From NCBI RefSeq assembly GCF_000242915.1, contig NZ_AFRZ01000001.1, positions 1,674,001 through 1,738,000 on the forward strand: DNA of 64,000 bases, read 5' to 3'. How positions within the stretch are numbered: the stretch's first letter is position 1; every line of letters begins with the position of its first letter. Positions 46,473 through 55,637 of this stretch are shown one piece after another. Below the pieces are notes generated by a model. That model did not search any database, was not told the DNA's origin, and saw only the letters and a list, made by a program, of their open reading frames with translations. This DNA comes from Sulfurimonas gotlandica GD1 (GTDB taxonomy: Bacteria > Campylobacterota > Campylobacteria > Campylobacterales > Sulfurimonadaceae). The translations under genes and the position numbers were made by a program.

Positions 46473-48173
46473 ATGAAAGAATTTGTATACTATTCGCATG
46501 AAACCCCTAATTTCCCATTAGATGAAAGCATCTATATTGTCAACAGTTCCTCAAATATAATTGAAGAAAAATTTATTGTCTCAAATTCAAATAGTATTTC
46601 TTCAGAAATATTAGCCAACGAAATTGATTTCTACATCAACAATACAGAAGATTCAATAGCAAATAAAATTAAAAACATCCAAAAGCTCTATGAAGTAAAT
46701 GCGATTCGTTTTGATTTAGCTCAAGATATAACTTATTCACAAGAAGTGTCTAAAGAAGTTTTACTAGTAGCGACTCAAGAGCAAAAAGAAGCATTTCTAA
46801 GAGCAATACTTCCTGATGAGTTTAATCTTTTTCATGTATATCCAGATGCTGTTAAGTCTATTATCGGACATATTGGAAACTTAAAAGTTATAGCAAATGA
46901 CAACTTCAAAGATATAACACTAAATGTTTCTCAAATAGTATGGTTTGACCAAGAAGCAATAGCCATCACTCAGAGTGGTTCGTTTGATCCGCAGGAGAGC
47001 TCAATTGATGATGTTCTTGCAACACTGCGTAACAATATAGACAACTATGAATATAAAAAGTTTACAGTATATGATAAGACTATATGTCAATACCACGAAA
47101 GACGTGAAGAGATATGTTCTAAGTGTGAAGAGGTATGTCCAACTGTAGCAATCATCAAGATTGATGAAGAGAAACATTTGGAGTTTTCTCAAATCGATTG
47201 TCACGGATGCGGTGGCTGTATCTCGGTATGTCCATCAGGGGCACTTGATTATGCACCTTCAAACAGAGAGACAATTTTTGAAATGGCAAGATTTTATAAT
47301 GGTCATATGCCTCTTATCATTCCTAGAAATATGGATATGAAAACTCTAAATGTATCACTAAAAGAAAATGTTTTACCATTTGCAGTAGAAGGTGAAAAGT
47401 TTCTACATGAAGGAACATTTCTAACTATACTACAAGAGTCTGGCTCACAGCTAATCTTCTATTCTGATTTTATCTCTAAAGGCAGCGGAGATGCTATCTC
47501 TATTCTTAATCAGATTTATCAAAGTAAATACGGCATAGATGCAATCTTGGTTGCTATGAATGAAGAAGAACTTGTTAAAGTTCTTGAAGAAGTAAGATTT
47601 GTTGATGACTCTCGTTATACATTTAATGAACCAGGTTCTAAAAAAAGAGAAATCTTCTCTCTACGTCTAAGAAATATAGTAGGAGAAGATGATCTTGGAG
47701 AAGTTACAACAGGTGAACACATTCACTATGCTCAAGTCAAGGTTAATGAGGCGAACTGTACTCTTTGTTTAGCTTGTGTAGGTGCTTGTAATGTAAATGC
47801 ACTTGTTGCAAACATAGATGACAACTCTTTGAGAATCAATCCTAGCATCTGTACAGCATGTGGCTACTGTGAAGTATCTTGTCCTGAAGCTGATTGTTTA
47901 ACAATAGAGCAAAATGTAATCAAACTAAATCCTACTTGGTTCAAAGAGTCACTGCTTGCAAAAGACACTCTCTTTGCATGTGTGGAATGCGGTAAAGAGT
48001 TTGCCACTACAAAAGCAGTAGAAAAAATCGCCACTCTAATGGCTCCTATTTTTTCCAAAGATCCAATCAAAGAAAGAACTCTCTACTGTTGTGCTGATTG
48101 TAAACCAAAAATTATGATGCAATCATATTCAGATAATAAAGCTTTATACAATAATCAAGGACAAACTTTATGA
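46473..48173 (+). CDS. Polyferredoxin of the formate dehydrogenase locus
   Basis: 566 residues, no signal peptide, hence cytoplasmic. The N-terminal about 190 residues are unrecognised. Cysteine motifs then follow: CSKCEEVCP, CHGCGGCISVCPSGAL, and later CTLCLACVGACN and CTACGYCEVSCPEADC, giving up to four [4Fe-4S] sites. A C-terminal CVEC...CCADC set may bind metal. First gene of the fdh operon, overlapping the chaperone gene by four bases. Similar proteins sit beside fdhA in Campylobacter; the role is unproven, perhaps electron transfer or enzyme maturation. Confidence 0.75.
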   Translation: MKEFVYYSHETPNFPLDESIYIVNSSSNIIEEKFIVSNSNSISSEILANEIDFYINNTEDSIANKIKNIQKLYEVNAIRFDLAQDITYSQEVSKEVLLVATQEQKEAFLRAILPDEFNLFHVYPDAVKSIIGHIGNLKVIANDNFKDITLNVSQIVWFDQEAIAITQSGSFDPQESSIDDVLATLRNNIDNYEYKKFTVYDKTICQYHERREEICSKCEEVCPTVAIIKIDEEKHLEFSQIDCHGCGGCISVCPSGALDYAPSNRETIFEMARFYNGHMPLIIPRNMDMKTLNVSLKENVLPFAVEGEKFLHEGTFLTILQESGSQLIFYSDFISKGSGDAISILNQIYQSKYGIDAILVAMNEEELVKVLEEVRFVDDSRYTFNEPGSKKREIFSLRLRNIVGEDDLGEVTTGEHIHYAQVKVNEANCTLCLACVGACNVNALVANIDDNSLRINPSICTACGYCEVSCPEADCLTIEQNVIKLNPTWFKESLLAKDTLFACVECGKEFATTKAVEKIATLMAPIFSKDPIKERTLYCCADCKPKIMMQSYSDNKALYNNQGQTL

Positions 48174-48943
48174 ATGAAAAAAATATAAATAAAGCCAGGG
48201 CTTTATACTATGGAATGTTTTCAAGATGTTTTGTGTTTACAACTGATACTTCAAGATATTTTGAACTAGTGAATTTTATTGATATCTTAAAAGAAAACCC
48301 GTTGGATAAGATGTCCCAAGAAGCCTTGTTAAATATAAGAGAGCTAATAAAATCTGACTCAAATATAGCTTTTATGCGTGAATATGATGAAATATTCCAC
48401 TCACCGGAGACAACAAATATAAGAAATACTGCTTCTTATTATGATGAACAAGTTGAAAGTGGCAAAAAAAGAGTTCAGATGCAAAACTTCTTAGCTAAAA
48501 CAAAAATCAGAAGAGATGAAAAAGCTTATTGTGACTATGAGGATAATGTTGGATTTATTTTTACAGTAATGAGTGAACTGTGTGAACTGATTGCAAATGG
48601 TGAAGATCAATATAAAAATACAGCACACTGTATTTTTGAGCAAGTTCTAAATGAATTTGTTGATGAGTTTTCTAGAGAACTATATGAACATGAAAGTGCA
48701 GTCATCTTTAAAAATATAGTTGTTTTACTGAAGTCTTTTGTTGAGTTTGAAAGAATTTATTTAGAAGTCTCTACTCCAGTTACTAAAGAAAGAATACTCA
48801 AAAGAGAGTCTCAAGAAGATGAGATTTCCCAAGAAGAGATTGCTAGAAGAGAGAGAAACAGACTCCTTAGAGAATCAGGCGCAAAAATAGAACAAGAGAG
48901 CTGTTCTGTAGATGTAGCTTCTGATGTAGAAGTGGATATCTAG
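48170..48943 (+). CDS. TorD/DmsD-like chaperone for formate dehydrogenase maturation
   Basis: 257 residues, all-helical. REYDEIFHSP, SYYDEQ and the EDNVGFIFTVMSELCELI region fit the TorD family (Y/F/W-x-x-L-F and E-P-x-D-H equivalents, the latter degraded here). These chaperones hold the Tat signal of molybdenum enzymes until the cofactor is inserted. The charged C-terminal tail (about 205-257) is extra. Overlaps the polyferredoxin by four bases. Confidence 0.78.
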   Translation: MNEKNINKARALYYGMFSRCFVFTTDTSRYFELVNFIDILKENPLDKMSQEALLNIRELIKSDSNIAFMREYDEIFHSPETTNIRNTASYYDEQVESGKKRVQMQNFLAKTKIRRDEKAYCDYEDNVGFIFTVMSELCELIANGEDQYKNTAHCIFEQVLNEFVDEFSRELYEHESAVIFKNIVVLLKSFVEFERIYLEVSTPVTKERILKRESQEDEISQEEIARRERNRLLRESGAKIEQESCSVDVASDVEVDI

Positions 48944-48952
48944 CCACGTTAG

Positions 48953-49001
48953 ATATGAGACTTAAATAAGATAATTTTTTTATTTTACTTAAGTCTCATA
49001 T
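48953..49001 (+). terminator. Perfect 13-bp stem-loop inside the formate dehydrogenase operon
   Basis: ATATGAGACTTAA (48953-48965) pairs completely with TTAAGTCTCATAT (48989-49001) around a 23-base AT-rich loop. No T-run follows (next bases include GGGG), so it may be an attenuator, a processing site or an mRNA stabiliser rather than a full terminator. Confidence 0.5.
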
Positions 49002-49035
49002 ATTTGGGGCTAATCACAAGTTAAAGGAGACAACT

Positions 49036-49242
49036 ATGCAAGAAAGTAGAAGAAATTTTCTAAAAAATAGTGCATTGGTTGTTGGTACCGCCGCTGTCGG
49101 TGCTACGGCGTTAGCTGCTAATAAAGAAGAAGTTTCTCTTGAAGCCAATTCGCATGGAGTAGTTGTAGGGAGCTCAACAAAAAAAGAGATTCTATATAAA
49201 AAAACACAAGCTTGGGAAGATTTCTATAAACAAGCTTTATAG
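49036..49242 (+). CDS. Small Tat-signal protein of the formate dehydrogenase region
   Basis: 68 residues: Tat signal ESRRNFLKNSALVVGTAAVG, then a short mature part with an AWEDFYKQAL end. Matches the short family known as formate dehydrogenase region TAT target (TIGR02811 type). Found next to fdhA in many proteobacteria; thought to be a small partner of the enzyme, role unproven. SD AAAGGAG. Sixteen bases separate its stop from the fdhA start. Confidence 0.85.
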   Translation: MQESRRNFLKNSALVVGTAAVGATALAANKEEVSLEANSHGVVVGSSTKKEILYKKTQAWEDFYKQAL

Positions 49243-49258
49243 TGAATAAGGAGTGAAA

Positions 49259-52084
49259 ATGAGTGCATTTGATATGTTAAAAGCTCAAATCGGTAGACGG
49301 TCATTTTTAAAAATGGCCGCTGTCGCTACAGCTTCAAGTGTTACAAATAGCTTCGCTAATGATGGTATAACAAGAGCTGCGACACAAGAGGAAGTGAAAA
49401 ATCCTTTTCCAGGCTCTAAAAATGTTAAATCTATTTGTACAGCATGTTCTGTAGGATGTGGTGTAATTGCTGAAGTTCAAAATGGCGTTTGGGTAAGACA
49501 AGATGTCGCACAAGATCATCCGGTCTCTCTTGGTGGTCACTGCGCTAAGGGTTCTGATATGATTGATATGGTCAGATCAGAAGTTAGACTAAAGTACCCG
49601 ATGGTAAAACAAGCCGGCCAATGGAAAAGAATTTCTTGGGATGAGGCTTTGGATGGTATATCTAAAAAATTAGAAAACCTAAGACAAACGGTTGGACCAG
49701 ATTCAACAATGTTTTTAGGATCAGCAAAATTTGGTAATGAACAATCGTACTATTATAGAAAATTTGCTGCAATGTTTGGAACTAATAATATAGATCACCA
49801 AGCAAGAATTTGACATAGCTCTACAGTTGCCGGTGTGGCAAATACATGGGGTTATGGTGCTATGACAAATTCACTTGGAGATATACAAAACGCTAAGGCA
49901 ATTATAATTTTTGGAGCGAATCCTGCGGTTAATCACCCAGTTGGTTTTCAACATTTTTTAAAAGCTAAAGAGAGAAACAATGCAAAGATAATTGTTATTG
50001 ATCCTAGGTATACAAAGACTGCTGCAAAATCAGATTTATATGCACAGATTAGACCTGGTACAGATATTCCTTTTATGTATGGAATGTTAAACATTATTTT
50101 TGAAAACGGCTGGCATGACAAAGGTTTTATCAAAGATAGAGTTTTTGGAATGGAAGACATAATGAAAGAGGCTAAAAATTGGCCTATTGAAAGAGTTGCG
50201 GATGTTACAGGAGTAGATGCCAGTTTGATTATTCAAATTACTAAGGCGTATGCGAAAGAAACTCCAGGTACTTTAATCTGGGCTATGGGACTTACGCAAC
50301 ACAGTAATGGTTCATCTAACACTAGAATGGCTCCAATCCTACAACTTGCTCTTGGAAATATGGGTATCGAAGGTGGCGGATGTAATATTCTTAGAGGTCA
50401 TGATAATGTTCAAGGTGCTACTGATATGGCATGTTTATCTGACACACTTCCTGGTTACTATGGCTTAAGTGATGGTTCGTGGAAATATTTTGCTAAGTCA
50501 TGGGGTGTTGATTATGATTGGTTAGCCGGAAGATTCAAATCTAAAGAGTGGATGGGCAAAAAAGGCTTTACATTAGCTAGATGGTGGGCAGGTGTTCTTG
50601 CTGGTAAAGAAGGTGAAGATGCTATTCATAATAATGGCACAAATCTAAAAGCACTGTTTGTTATGGGCAATGGTATAACATCAACAGCTCAAACTAAAAA
50701 AGTAAAAGAAGCCTTAGACAATCTAGAATTAGCAGTATTTTGTGACCCTTTTGTTAATGAAGGTGCAATTCTTACTGATAAGCAAGATGATGTTTATATT
50801 TTACCGGCTGCTACTCAATTTGAAACAGCAGGTTCAGTTACTGCAACAAATAGATCTGCTCAGTGGAGAAGTAAAATCATTGAACCGATGTATGAGTCTA
50901 AAACTGACCAAGATATTATGTTTGCGTTGGCTAAAAGATTAGGTTTTTATGATGAACTTACGGCAGGTATGAAAATTAAAGAGAATAAAAAAGATTTCAC
51001 TTGGCCAGAAGATGCGACTGATGAAATAGCAAGAATAATTAAAACTATCGGTTTAACTGGTTGGACTGCTAAAAGATTAAAGAAACACCAAGAAAATTGG
51101 CATATGTTTGATCAGATTTCTGGTCGTGGATATGGCGAGATGAAAGGTGAATATTATGGCTTGCCATGGCCATGTTGGACTGAAAAACATTCAGGGTCAG
51201 CAGTACTATACAACATCAACAGAAGTGTTGCTGAGGGCGGTATGGGATTTAGAAACAGATTTGGGCTAGAGCATGAAGGGCATGATTTATTATCAGGCAA
51301 AGGTTCTGCACCTAAAGATTCTGCTAATAAAGACGGTTACCCAGAGATTACTGCAGAAAATATTGAAAAAGTTCTTGGCATTACGCTAAGTGCTGATGAG
51401 AAGAGTAAAATTGGTAAAAACTGGAAAGTTGATACTTCTAATATTATTGCTGAGAAATGTATGCAACGCGGTATAGCTCCTTATGGAAATGCTAAAGCGA
51501 GAGCTAAAGTTTGGACATTCCCTGACCAGATTCCAATGCACAGAGAGCCTTTACACTCCCCAAGACAAGACTTAGTGAAGAAGTATCCAAGTTTTGCAGA
51601 TAAACCTAACCACTTTAGAGTTGATACAAGATATATTTCTGAACAGAGCAAGCAGGATTGGTCTAAAGACTTCCCTATTAATCTAATTACAGGAAGACTT
51701 GTAAATTTAAATGGTGCAGGTATGGAAAATAGAGCTTCTAAATATTTAGCAGCGCTTACTCCTGAAATGTTTTGTGATATTAACCCTAATTTAGCTGGGA
51801 TGCATGGAATTCGTGATGGAGATATGATGTGGATACATTCACCACAAGGTACAAAGATTAAAGTAAAGGCCAAATTCTCTTATTCGGTTTCTGAAGATAG
51901 AGTATTTATACCTATTCACTTTGCAGGTGTATTAGAAGGTGAAGATTTATCTCACAAATATCCAAAAGGTACTAAACCTTACGCAACTGGTGAGAGTGCG
52001 AATACAGTAACAAACTACGGCTATGACATAGTTACCCAAATTCCTGAGACTAAGGGTGGTTTATGTCGAGTTGAGCGAGCATAG
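49259..52084 (+). CDS. fdhA: Formate dehydrogenase, selenocysteine-containing catalytic subunit
   Basis: Periplasmic molybdenum or tungsten enzyme oxidising formate to CO2. The reading frame runs through TGA at 49811-49813, read as selenocysteine U185: HQARI-U-HSSTVAG matches the active site of Sec formate dehydrogenases. 941 residues in total. Tat signal GRRSFLKMAAVATAS; a [4Fe-4S] site CTACSVGC plus a later Cys in GGHCAKG; molybdopterin-domain stretches through the rest. The ATG at 49259 is five bases after AAGGAG; an in-frame GTG six bases earlier overlaps the SD and is rejected. An annotation that stops at TGA would split it into two pieces. Confidence 0.95.
49811..49841 (+). promoter_or_regulatory. 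Selenocysteine codon and bacterial SECIS hairpin
   Basis: TGA at 49811-49813, then 13 bases, then a stem TTGCC (49827-49831) and GGCAA (49837-49841) around the loop GGTGT. In E. coli fdhF the stem starts 11 bases after UGA and the apical loop holds GGU, the SelB contact. Spacing and loop agree here. Confidence 0.8.
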
Positions 52085-52093
52085 GAGAGCATG

Positions 52094-52702
52094 ATGAGTA
52101 AAATAGATGTTTCAAGAATGAAATTTTATTGTGATGAAAATCGATGTATTCATTGTGATGGCTGTTCCGTTGCATGTGCTGAAGCGCATGAATTACCGGT
52201 TGGAATCAATAGAAGAAAAGTTGTAACAATCAATGAAGGCATCCAAGGAATGGAGTTCTCTTTATCTGTTGCATGTATGCATTGTACAGATGCTCCTTGT
52301 GAGCAAGTATGTCCAGTTGATTGTTTCTATATTAGAGAAGACGGTATTGTCTTACATAATAAAGAGGTATGTATCGGTTGTGCTTATTGTCTATATGCCT
52401 GTCCTTTTGGAGCTCCACAGTTTCCTAAAGATGGTGCATTTGGAACCAAAGGTGTAATGGATAAGTGTACTATGTGTGCCGGTGGTCCAGAAGAGACTAA
52501 CTCTCATAAAGAGAGAGAACTTTATGGTCAAAATAGAATCGCTGAAGGCAAGGTCCCGGTATGTGCTTCTATGTGTTCAACAAAAGCACTGCTAGTCGGT
52601 GATTCTGCTGATGTTTCTAATATTTTTAGACAAAGAGTTATGTCTGCTGGACATGGGGTACAATCCGCGCCTTATGGTTGGGATAAAGCTTATGGAAAAT
52701 AA
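52094..52702 (+). CDS. fdhB: Formate dehydrogenase iron-sulfur (beta) subunit
   Basis: About 202 residues with four [4Fe-4S] motifs: CIHCDGCSVAC, CMHCTDAPCEQVCPVDC, CIGCAYCLYACP, and CTMC with CASMC. It carries electrons from the FdhA cluster to the cytochrome b. No transmembrane tail, unlike E. coli FdnH. The ATG at 52094 is six bases from AGGAG; the ATG at 52091 is only three away. Ends overlapping fdhC by 11 bases. Confidence 0.93.
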   Translation: MSKIDVSRMKFYCDENRCIHCDGCSVACAEAHELPVGINRRKVVTINEGIQGMEFSLSVACMHCTDAPCEQVCPVDCFYIREDGIVLHNKEVCIGCAYCLYACPFGAPQFPKDGAFGTKGVMDKCTMCAGGPEETNSHKERELYGQNRIAEGKVPVCASMCSTKALLVGDSADVSNIFRQRVMSAGHGVQSAPYGWDKAYGK

Positions 52703-53657
52703 AAGTTTTCTTAGCGAATATAAGGCCTATTTAATTATAGGTTTTTTATTCGTCCTTTTAACATATTGGTATTTTTTCTTAGCAACAATTGCTGATTTAG
52801 GTTATGTATTTAATTTTACTTTGCAAATTTTACAAGGAAATTTTACCGGACAATTAGTGCCATTTGATAGTTTAACTCACTATCAGCAGATGGAAGTAGG
52901 ACTTTTTGGACCAAACTATGATGCGATAGCACCTGAAGTTATTCGTGCATTCGAAGAGAGACAGCATCTATTGCCTTTAGTTTTTTTGGTAGAGTTCTTC
53001 CTATTTTTGACTATGTTTATTGTTGCTAAAGGAAGAAAACAAGCAAATATTACTAGAGGTAGTGAAAAAGTTCAAGTATATTCACTCTTTCAAAGAGTGG
53101 TTATTTTATTAAACATTATAGTTATGATTTATCTCTTTATAACAGGGTTTTCAATCACTTTTGGAAATGTAACCGGCGGTGGATTAATAGCTAGATATAT
53201 GAGAGCAACACATGAGATAGTTGGACTTGGCTGGATGCCAATCTGGCTTATTATGACAATAATTGCTTTTAAGGATCATAAGTATTTTGCAAGGCCAAGT
53301 GCAAAAACATGGAATAATTTTTTCCTTAGAGGAAAATATAAACCAATGGATAGAATAAACTACTATGCATATGTAGCTTTTGGAGCTACTCTAGTTTTTA
53401 GTGGATTTATTATTTGGTACATAGTACCAGATTCGGCAACACATGCCGAAGTTATTCAGTTCAAAAGATTTATACTGTTTTTTCATTTTTTAGGAAGTGC
53501 AATTATTTCTTTTTTTACATTTGAAACCGTTTACTCTATGTTTGCAGCTGTAAAAGGCTATATTCCAGGTGTTGTAACCGGTAAACTACCTATCGAATAT
53601 CTAGAACAGTTAAGACCAGATGTTTTAGAAGAAGAAGCTTTAGGAACACAAGTTTAG
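52692..53657 (+). CDS. fdhC: Formate dehydrogenase cytochrome b (gamma) subunit
   Basis: Membrane diheme cytochrome b that passes electrons to menaquinone. 321 residues with an additional N-terminal membrane segment (about 11-30) and periplasmic loop before the four-helix FdnI-like core. Candidate heme His are in RATHEIVGLGWMP and FHFLGSAIISF. The start at 52692 is chosen over an in-frame ATG at 52599, which would extend deep into fdhB without homology. Last gene of the operon. Confidence 0.9.
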   Translation: MENKSFLSEYKAYLIIGFLFVLLTYWYFFLATIADLGYVFNFTLQILQGNFTGQLVPFDSLTHYQQMEVGLFGPNYDAIAPEVIRAFEERQHLLPLVFLVEFFLFLTMFIVAKGRKQANITRGSEKVQVYSLFQRVVILLNIIVMIYLFITGFSITFGNVTGGGLIARYMRATHEIVGLGWMPIWLIMTIIAFKDHKYFARPSAKTWNNFFLRGKYKPMDRINYYAYVAFGATLVFSGFIIWYIVPDSATHAEVIQFKRFILFFHFLGSAIISFFTFETVYSMFAAVKGYIPGVVTGKLPIEYLEQLRPDVLEEEALGTQV

Positions 53658-53690
53658 CATTGTGCTCCCAAGGGAGCAAATGCTTTTCTT
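53657..53690 (+). terminator. Rho-independent terminator of the formate dehydrogenase operon
   Basis: GCATT-(G)-TGCTCCC pairs with GGGAGCA-AATGC, 12 pairs with one bulged G, followed by TTTTCTT. The stem begins within the fdhC stop codon. The best terminator in the window. Confidence 0.85.
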
Positions 53691-53725
53691 ATTAATTATA
53701 AAATATTTTGCTTTATAATAAAAAA

Positions 53726-53734
53726 TGATATACT
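53726..53734 (+). promoter_or_regulatory. Extended -10 (TGA-TATACT) placed for a leaderless transcript
   Basis: TGATATACT ends six bases before the ATG at 53741. A second, perfect TATAAT at 53714-53719 is an alternative that would give a leader of about 15 bases. No Shine-Dalgarno is seen for either. Confidence 0.45.
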
Positions 53735-53740
53735 TATCTT

Positions 53741-54946
53741 ATGTCAAATCAAAAAACAAATAAAATTATCGTCATTGGCGGTGGCTACGGTGGGCTGCGT
53801 ACAGTTGAAAAACTAGCTAAAAATCCAAATAATGAGATAACACTATTTGATAAAAATCCATACCATTTTATGCAAACAGATGTTTATGATCTCATAGCAA
53901 ATGAAGAAGATTTCGCACAAGTAACAGTAGACCTTTTTACATACTGTATGGGCTTTGATAGTAATGTGGTTTTTTACAAGCAAGAAGTTACTAATATTGA
54001 TTTTAAAAATAAAAAAATAATTACACAAATACAGAGATATACATATGATTATCTTGTGATAGCTGTTGGATCAAGAACAAAATTTATGCCCAGTATACCA
54101 GGACTTAGAGAGTATGCTTATGGCATAAAAGCACTTCATCGTGCTATGTACTTTAAGCAGAAATTTGAGATGTCCCTCTTTAACAAAGTTGATGAGAGTG
54201 GAACTGTATGTACTCCAATAAATATAATAATAGCTGGTGCAGGTCTTAGTGGTGTTGAAATTGCGGCTCAAATGGCATCATTTTCCAGAGAGTTTTATCG
54301 CAGAAATAATTTTATTTGCAGAAAGCTAAATATAGTTCTAATAAATTCTGGAAAAACAATACTCAAAGGGATGGATAAGCATTTAGTAAAGAAATCACAA
54401 GAGAGATTATTAGACTTAGAGATAGTTATTAAACATGAGAGAAAAGTAGTTCAACTCAGTAGTAATAGTGTAAAGTTGAGTGGTGGAGAAGAGCTACATA
54501 TGGACTTTATGATATTTGCAGGTGGAGTTGAACCAAATGGTTTGGTGTATGATTTAAATCTTGTAAAAAATGAAGATGGATATATAGTCACAAATGACTC
54601 TTTTCAAGTTCCCCAATACAATGAAGTATTTGCGATTGGAGACTGTACTACTATTTATAATAATGGTGAGAGAGTATCACCGACAGCAGATGTAGCAGAG
54701 CAAATGGCAGATATTTGTGCAAAAAATATAAGAAATTTAATCTTGGATAAACATCTTCTTAAACATAATATAAAATCTCGTGGTACATTAATTGCCTTAG
54801 GCAGAGGTTACGCTGTTTCTAAACTTTTTGGTTTGTATTTTAATGGTTATATTGCCCATATAGTTAAAAAAATAGTAGAGAAAGTTTATGCAAAAAGATT
54901 GGACTATAGATCAAACCGTGGATGCAAAAAAATCTTTAACTGTTAA
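53741..54946 (+). CDS. NDH-2-like NAD(P)/FAD-dependent oxidoreductase
   Basis: 401 residues. N-terminal FAD motif IGGGYGGLRTVEKL; second dinucleotide motif IAGAGLSGVEIA; FAIGDCT near the end binds the flavin. The fold is of type II NADH dehydrogenase or sulfide:quinone reductase relatives; the cysteine pair of SQR is not seen. The C-terminal amphipathic region (YIAHIVKKIVEKVYAKR) could bind the membrane. May provide non-pumping NADH oxidation, relevant since complex I here lacks NuoF. No SD. Confidence 0.82.
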   Translation: MSNQKTNKIIVIGGGYGGLRTVEKLAKNPNNEITLFDKNPYHFMQTDVYDLIANEEDFAQVTVDLFTYCMGFDSNVVFYKQEVTNIDFKNKKIITQIQRYTYDYLVIAVGSRTKFMPSIPGLREYAYGIKALHRAMYFKQKFEMSLFNKVDESGTVCTPINIIIAGAGLSGVEIAAQMASFSREFYRRNNFICRKLNIVLINSGKTILKGMDKHLVKKSQERLLDLEIVIKHERKVVQLSSNSVKLSGGEELHMDFMIFAGGVEPNGLVYDLNLVKNEDGYIVTNDSFQVPQYNEVFAIGDCTTIYNNGERVSPTADVAEQMADICAKNIRNLILDKHLLKHNIKSRGTLIALGRGYAVSKLFGLYFNGYIAHIVKKIVEKVYAKRLDYRSNRGCKKIFNC

Positions 54947-54967
54947 CAACTAATCTTTAGTTAGATT

Positions 54968-54976
54968 TGATATAAT
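54968..54976 (+). promoter_or_regulatory. Extended -10 (TGA-TATAAT) placed for a leaderless lolD transcript
   Basis: TGATATAAT ends six bases before the ATG at 54983, with no SD between. Identical in sequence and spacing to the miaA promoter. Confidence 0.55.
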
Positions 54977-54982
54977 CACTTC

Positions 54983-55627
54983 ATGAATTTATTATCAGCA
55001 AAAAACCTATCACACACATTTGAATATGAGCTCTTTAGCGATATATCTATGGATTTAGATGAAAAAGAATCAATAGCAATTATTGGAATAAGCGGAAGTG
55101 GTAAATCTACATTGCTTCATATATTATCAACCCTTTTAACCCCTGATAGCGGTAGTGTTAGTCTTTTTGCTGAAGATGTATCACAGATGAATAAAAAGAG
55201 ACTAGCAAAGATAAAAAGAGATTCTCTTGGTCTTGTGTTTCAGTCTCACTATCTTTTTAAAGGCTTTAGTGCATTAGAAAATTTAGAAGTAGCTGCAATT
55301 TTATCAGGCCAAGATATAGATAATGAAATATTAAAAAGACTTAACATATATGAGGCAATTAATCAAAAAGTTACAGAACTTTCCGGTGGTCAGCAGCAAA
55401 GAGTTTCAATAGCCAGGGTTTTGACAAAACAGCCTCGTATACTTTTTGTAGATGAGCCAACTGGGAACTTAGATAAGTTGACTGCACATGAAGTGATGGA
55501 GATATTCTTTGAATATATTGAAAAAAACAGTGCAGGTATGGTGCTAGTAACGCATGATGAAGAGTTGGCTTTTAAGTGTAAAAAAGTTTATAGATTGGAA
55601 AATAAAAAACTTGTAGCAGTTAAGTGA
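54983..55627 (+). CDS. lolD: ABC transporter ATP-binding protein, LolD-like
   Basis: 214 residues. Walker A GISGSGKST, Q-loop FQSHYLF, signature LSGGQQQRVSIARVL, Walker B ILFVDEPTGNLD, switch His VTHD. The LolD/MacB/FtsE group; LolD would release lipoproteins from the inner membrane with LolCE, not in this window. The symbol is therefore by family similarity. fliR begins 11 bases downstream. Confidence 0.82.
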   Translation: MNLLSAKNLSHTFEYELFSDISMDLDEKESIAIIGISGSGKSTLLHILSTLLTPDSGSVSLFAEDVSQMNKKRLAKIKRDSLGLVFQSHYLFKGFSALENLEVAAILSGQDIDNEILKRLNIYEAINQKVTELSGGQQQRVSIARVLTKQPRILFVDEPTGNLDKLTAHEVMEIFFEYIEKNSAGMVLVTHDEELAFKCKKVYRLENKKLVAVK

Positions 55628-55637
55628 GTAAAATGTA

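Noticed and set aside
49253-49813. fdhA read as a truncated pseudogene ending at TGA
   Set aside because: The downstream part is in the same frame, the residues on both sides match the Sec active site, and a SECIS-like hairpin follows.
52599-52691. Upstream extension of fdhC
   Set aside because: It lies within fdhB in another frame and adds residues with no membrane or family character; the ATG at 52692 fits the operon overlap.
53714-53719. TATAAT as the main promoter of the NDH-2-like gene
   Set aside because: Possible, but it leaves a leader of about 15 bases without an SD; the extended -10 nearer the gene fits the leaderless pattern better. Both are kept as options.
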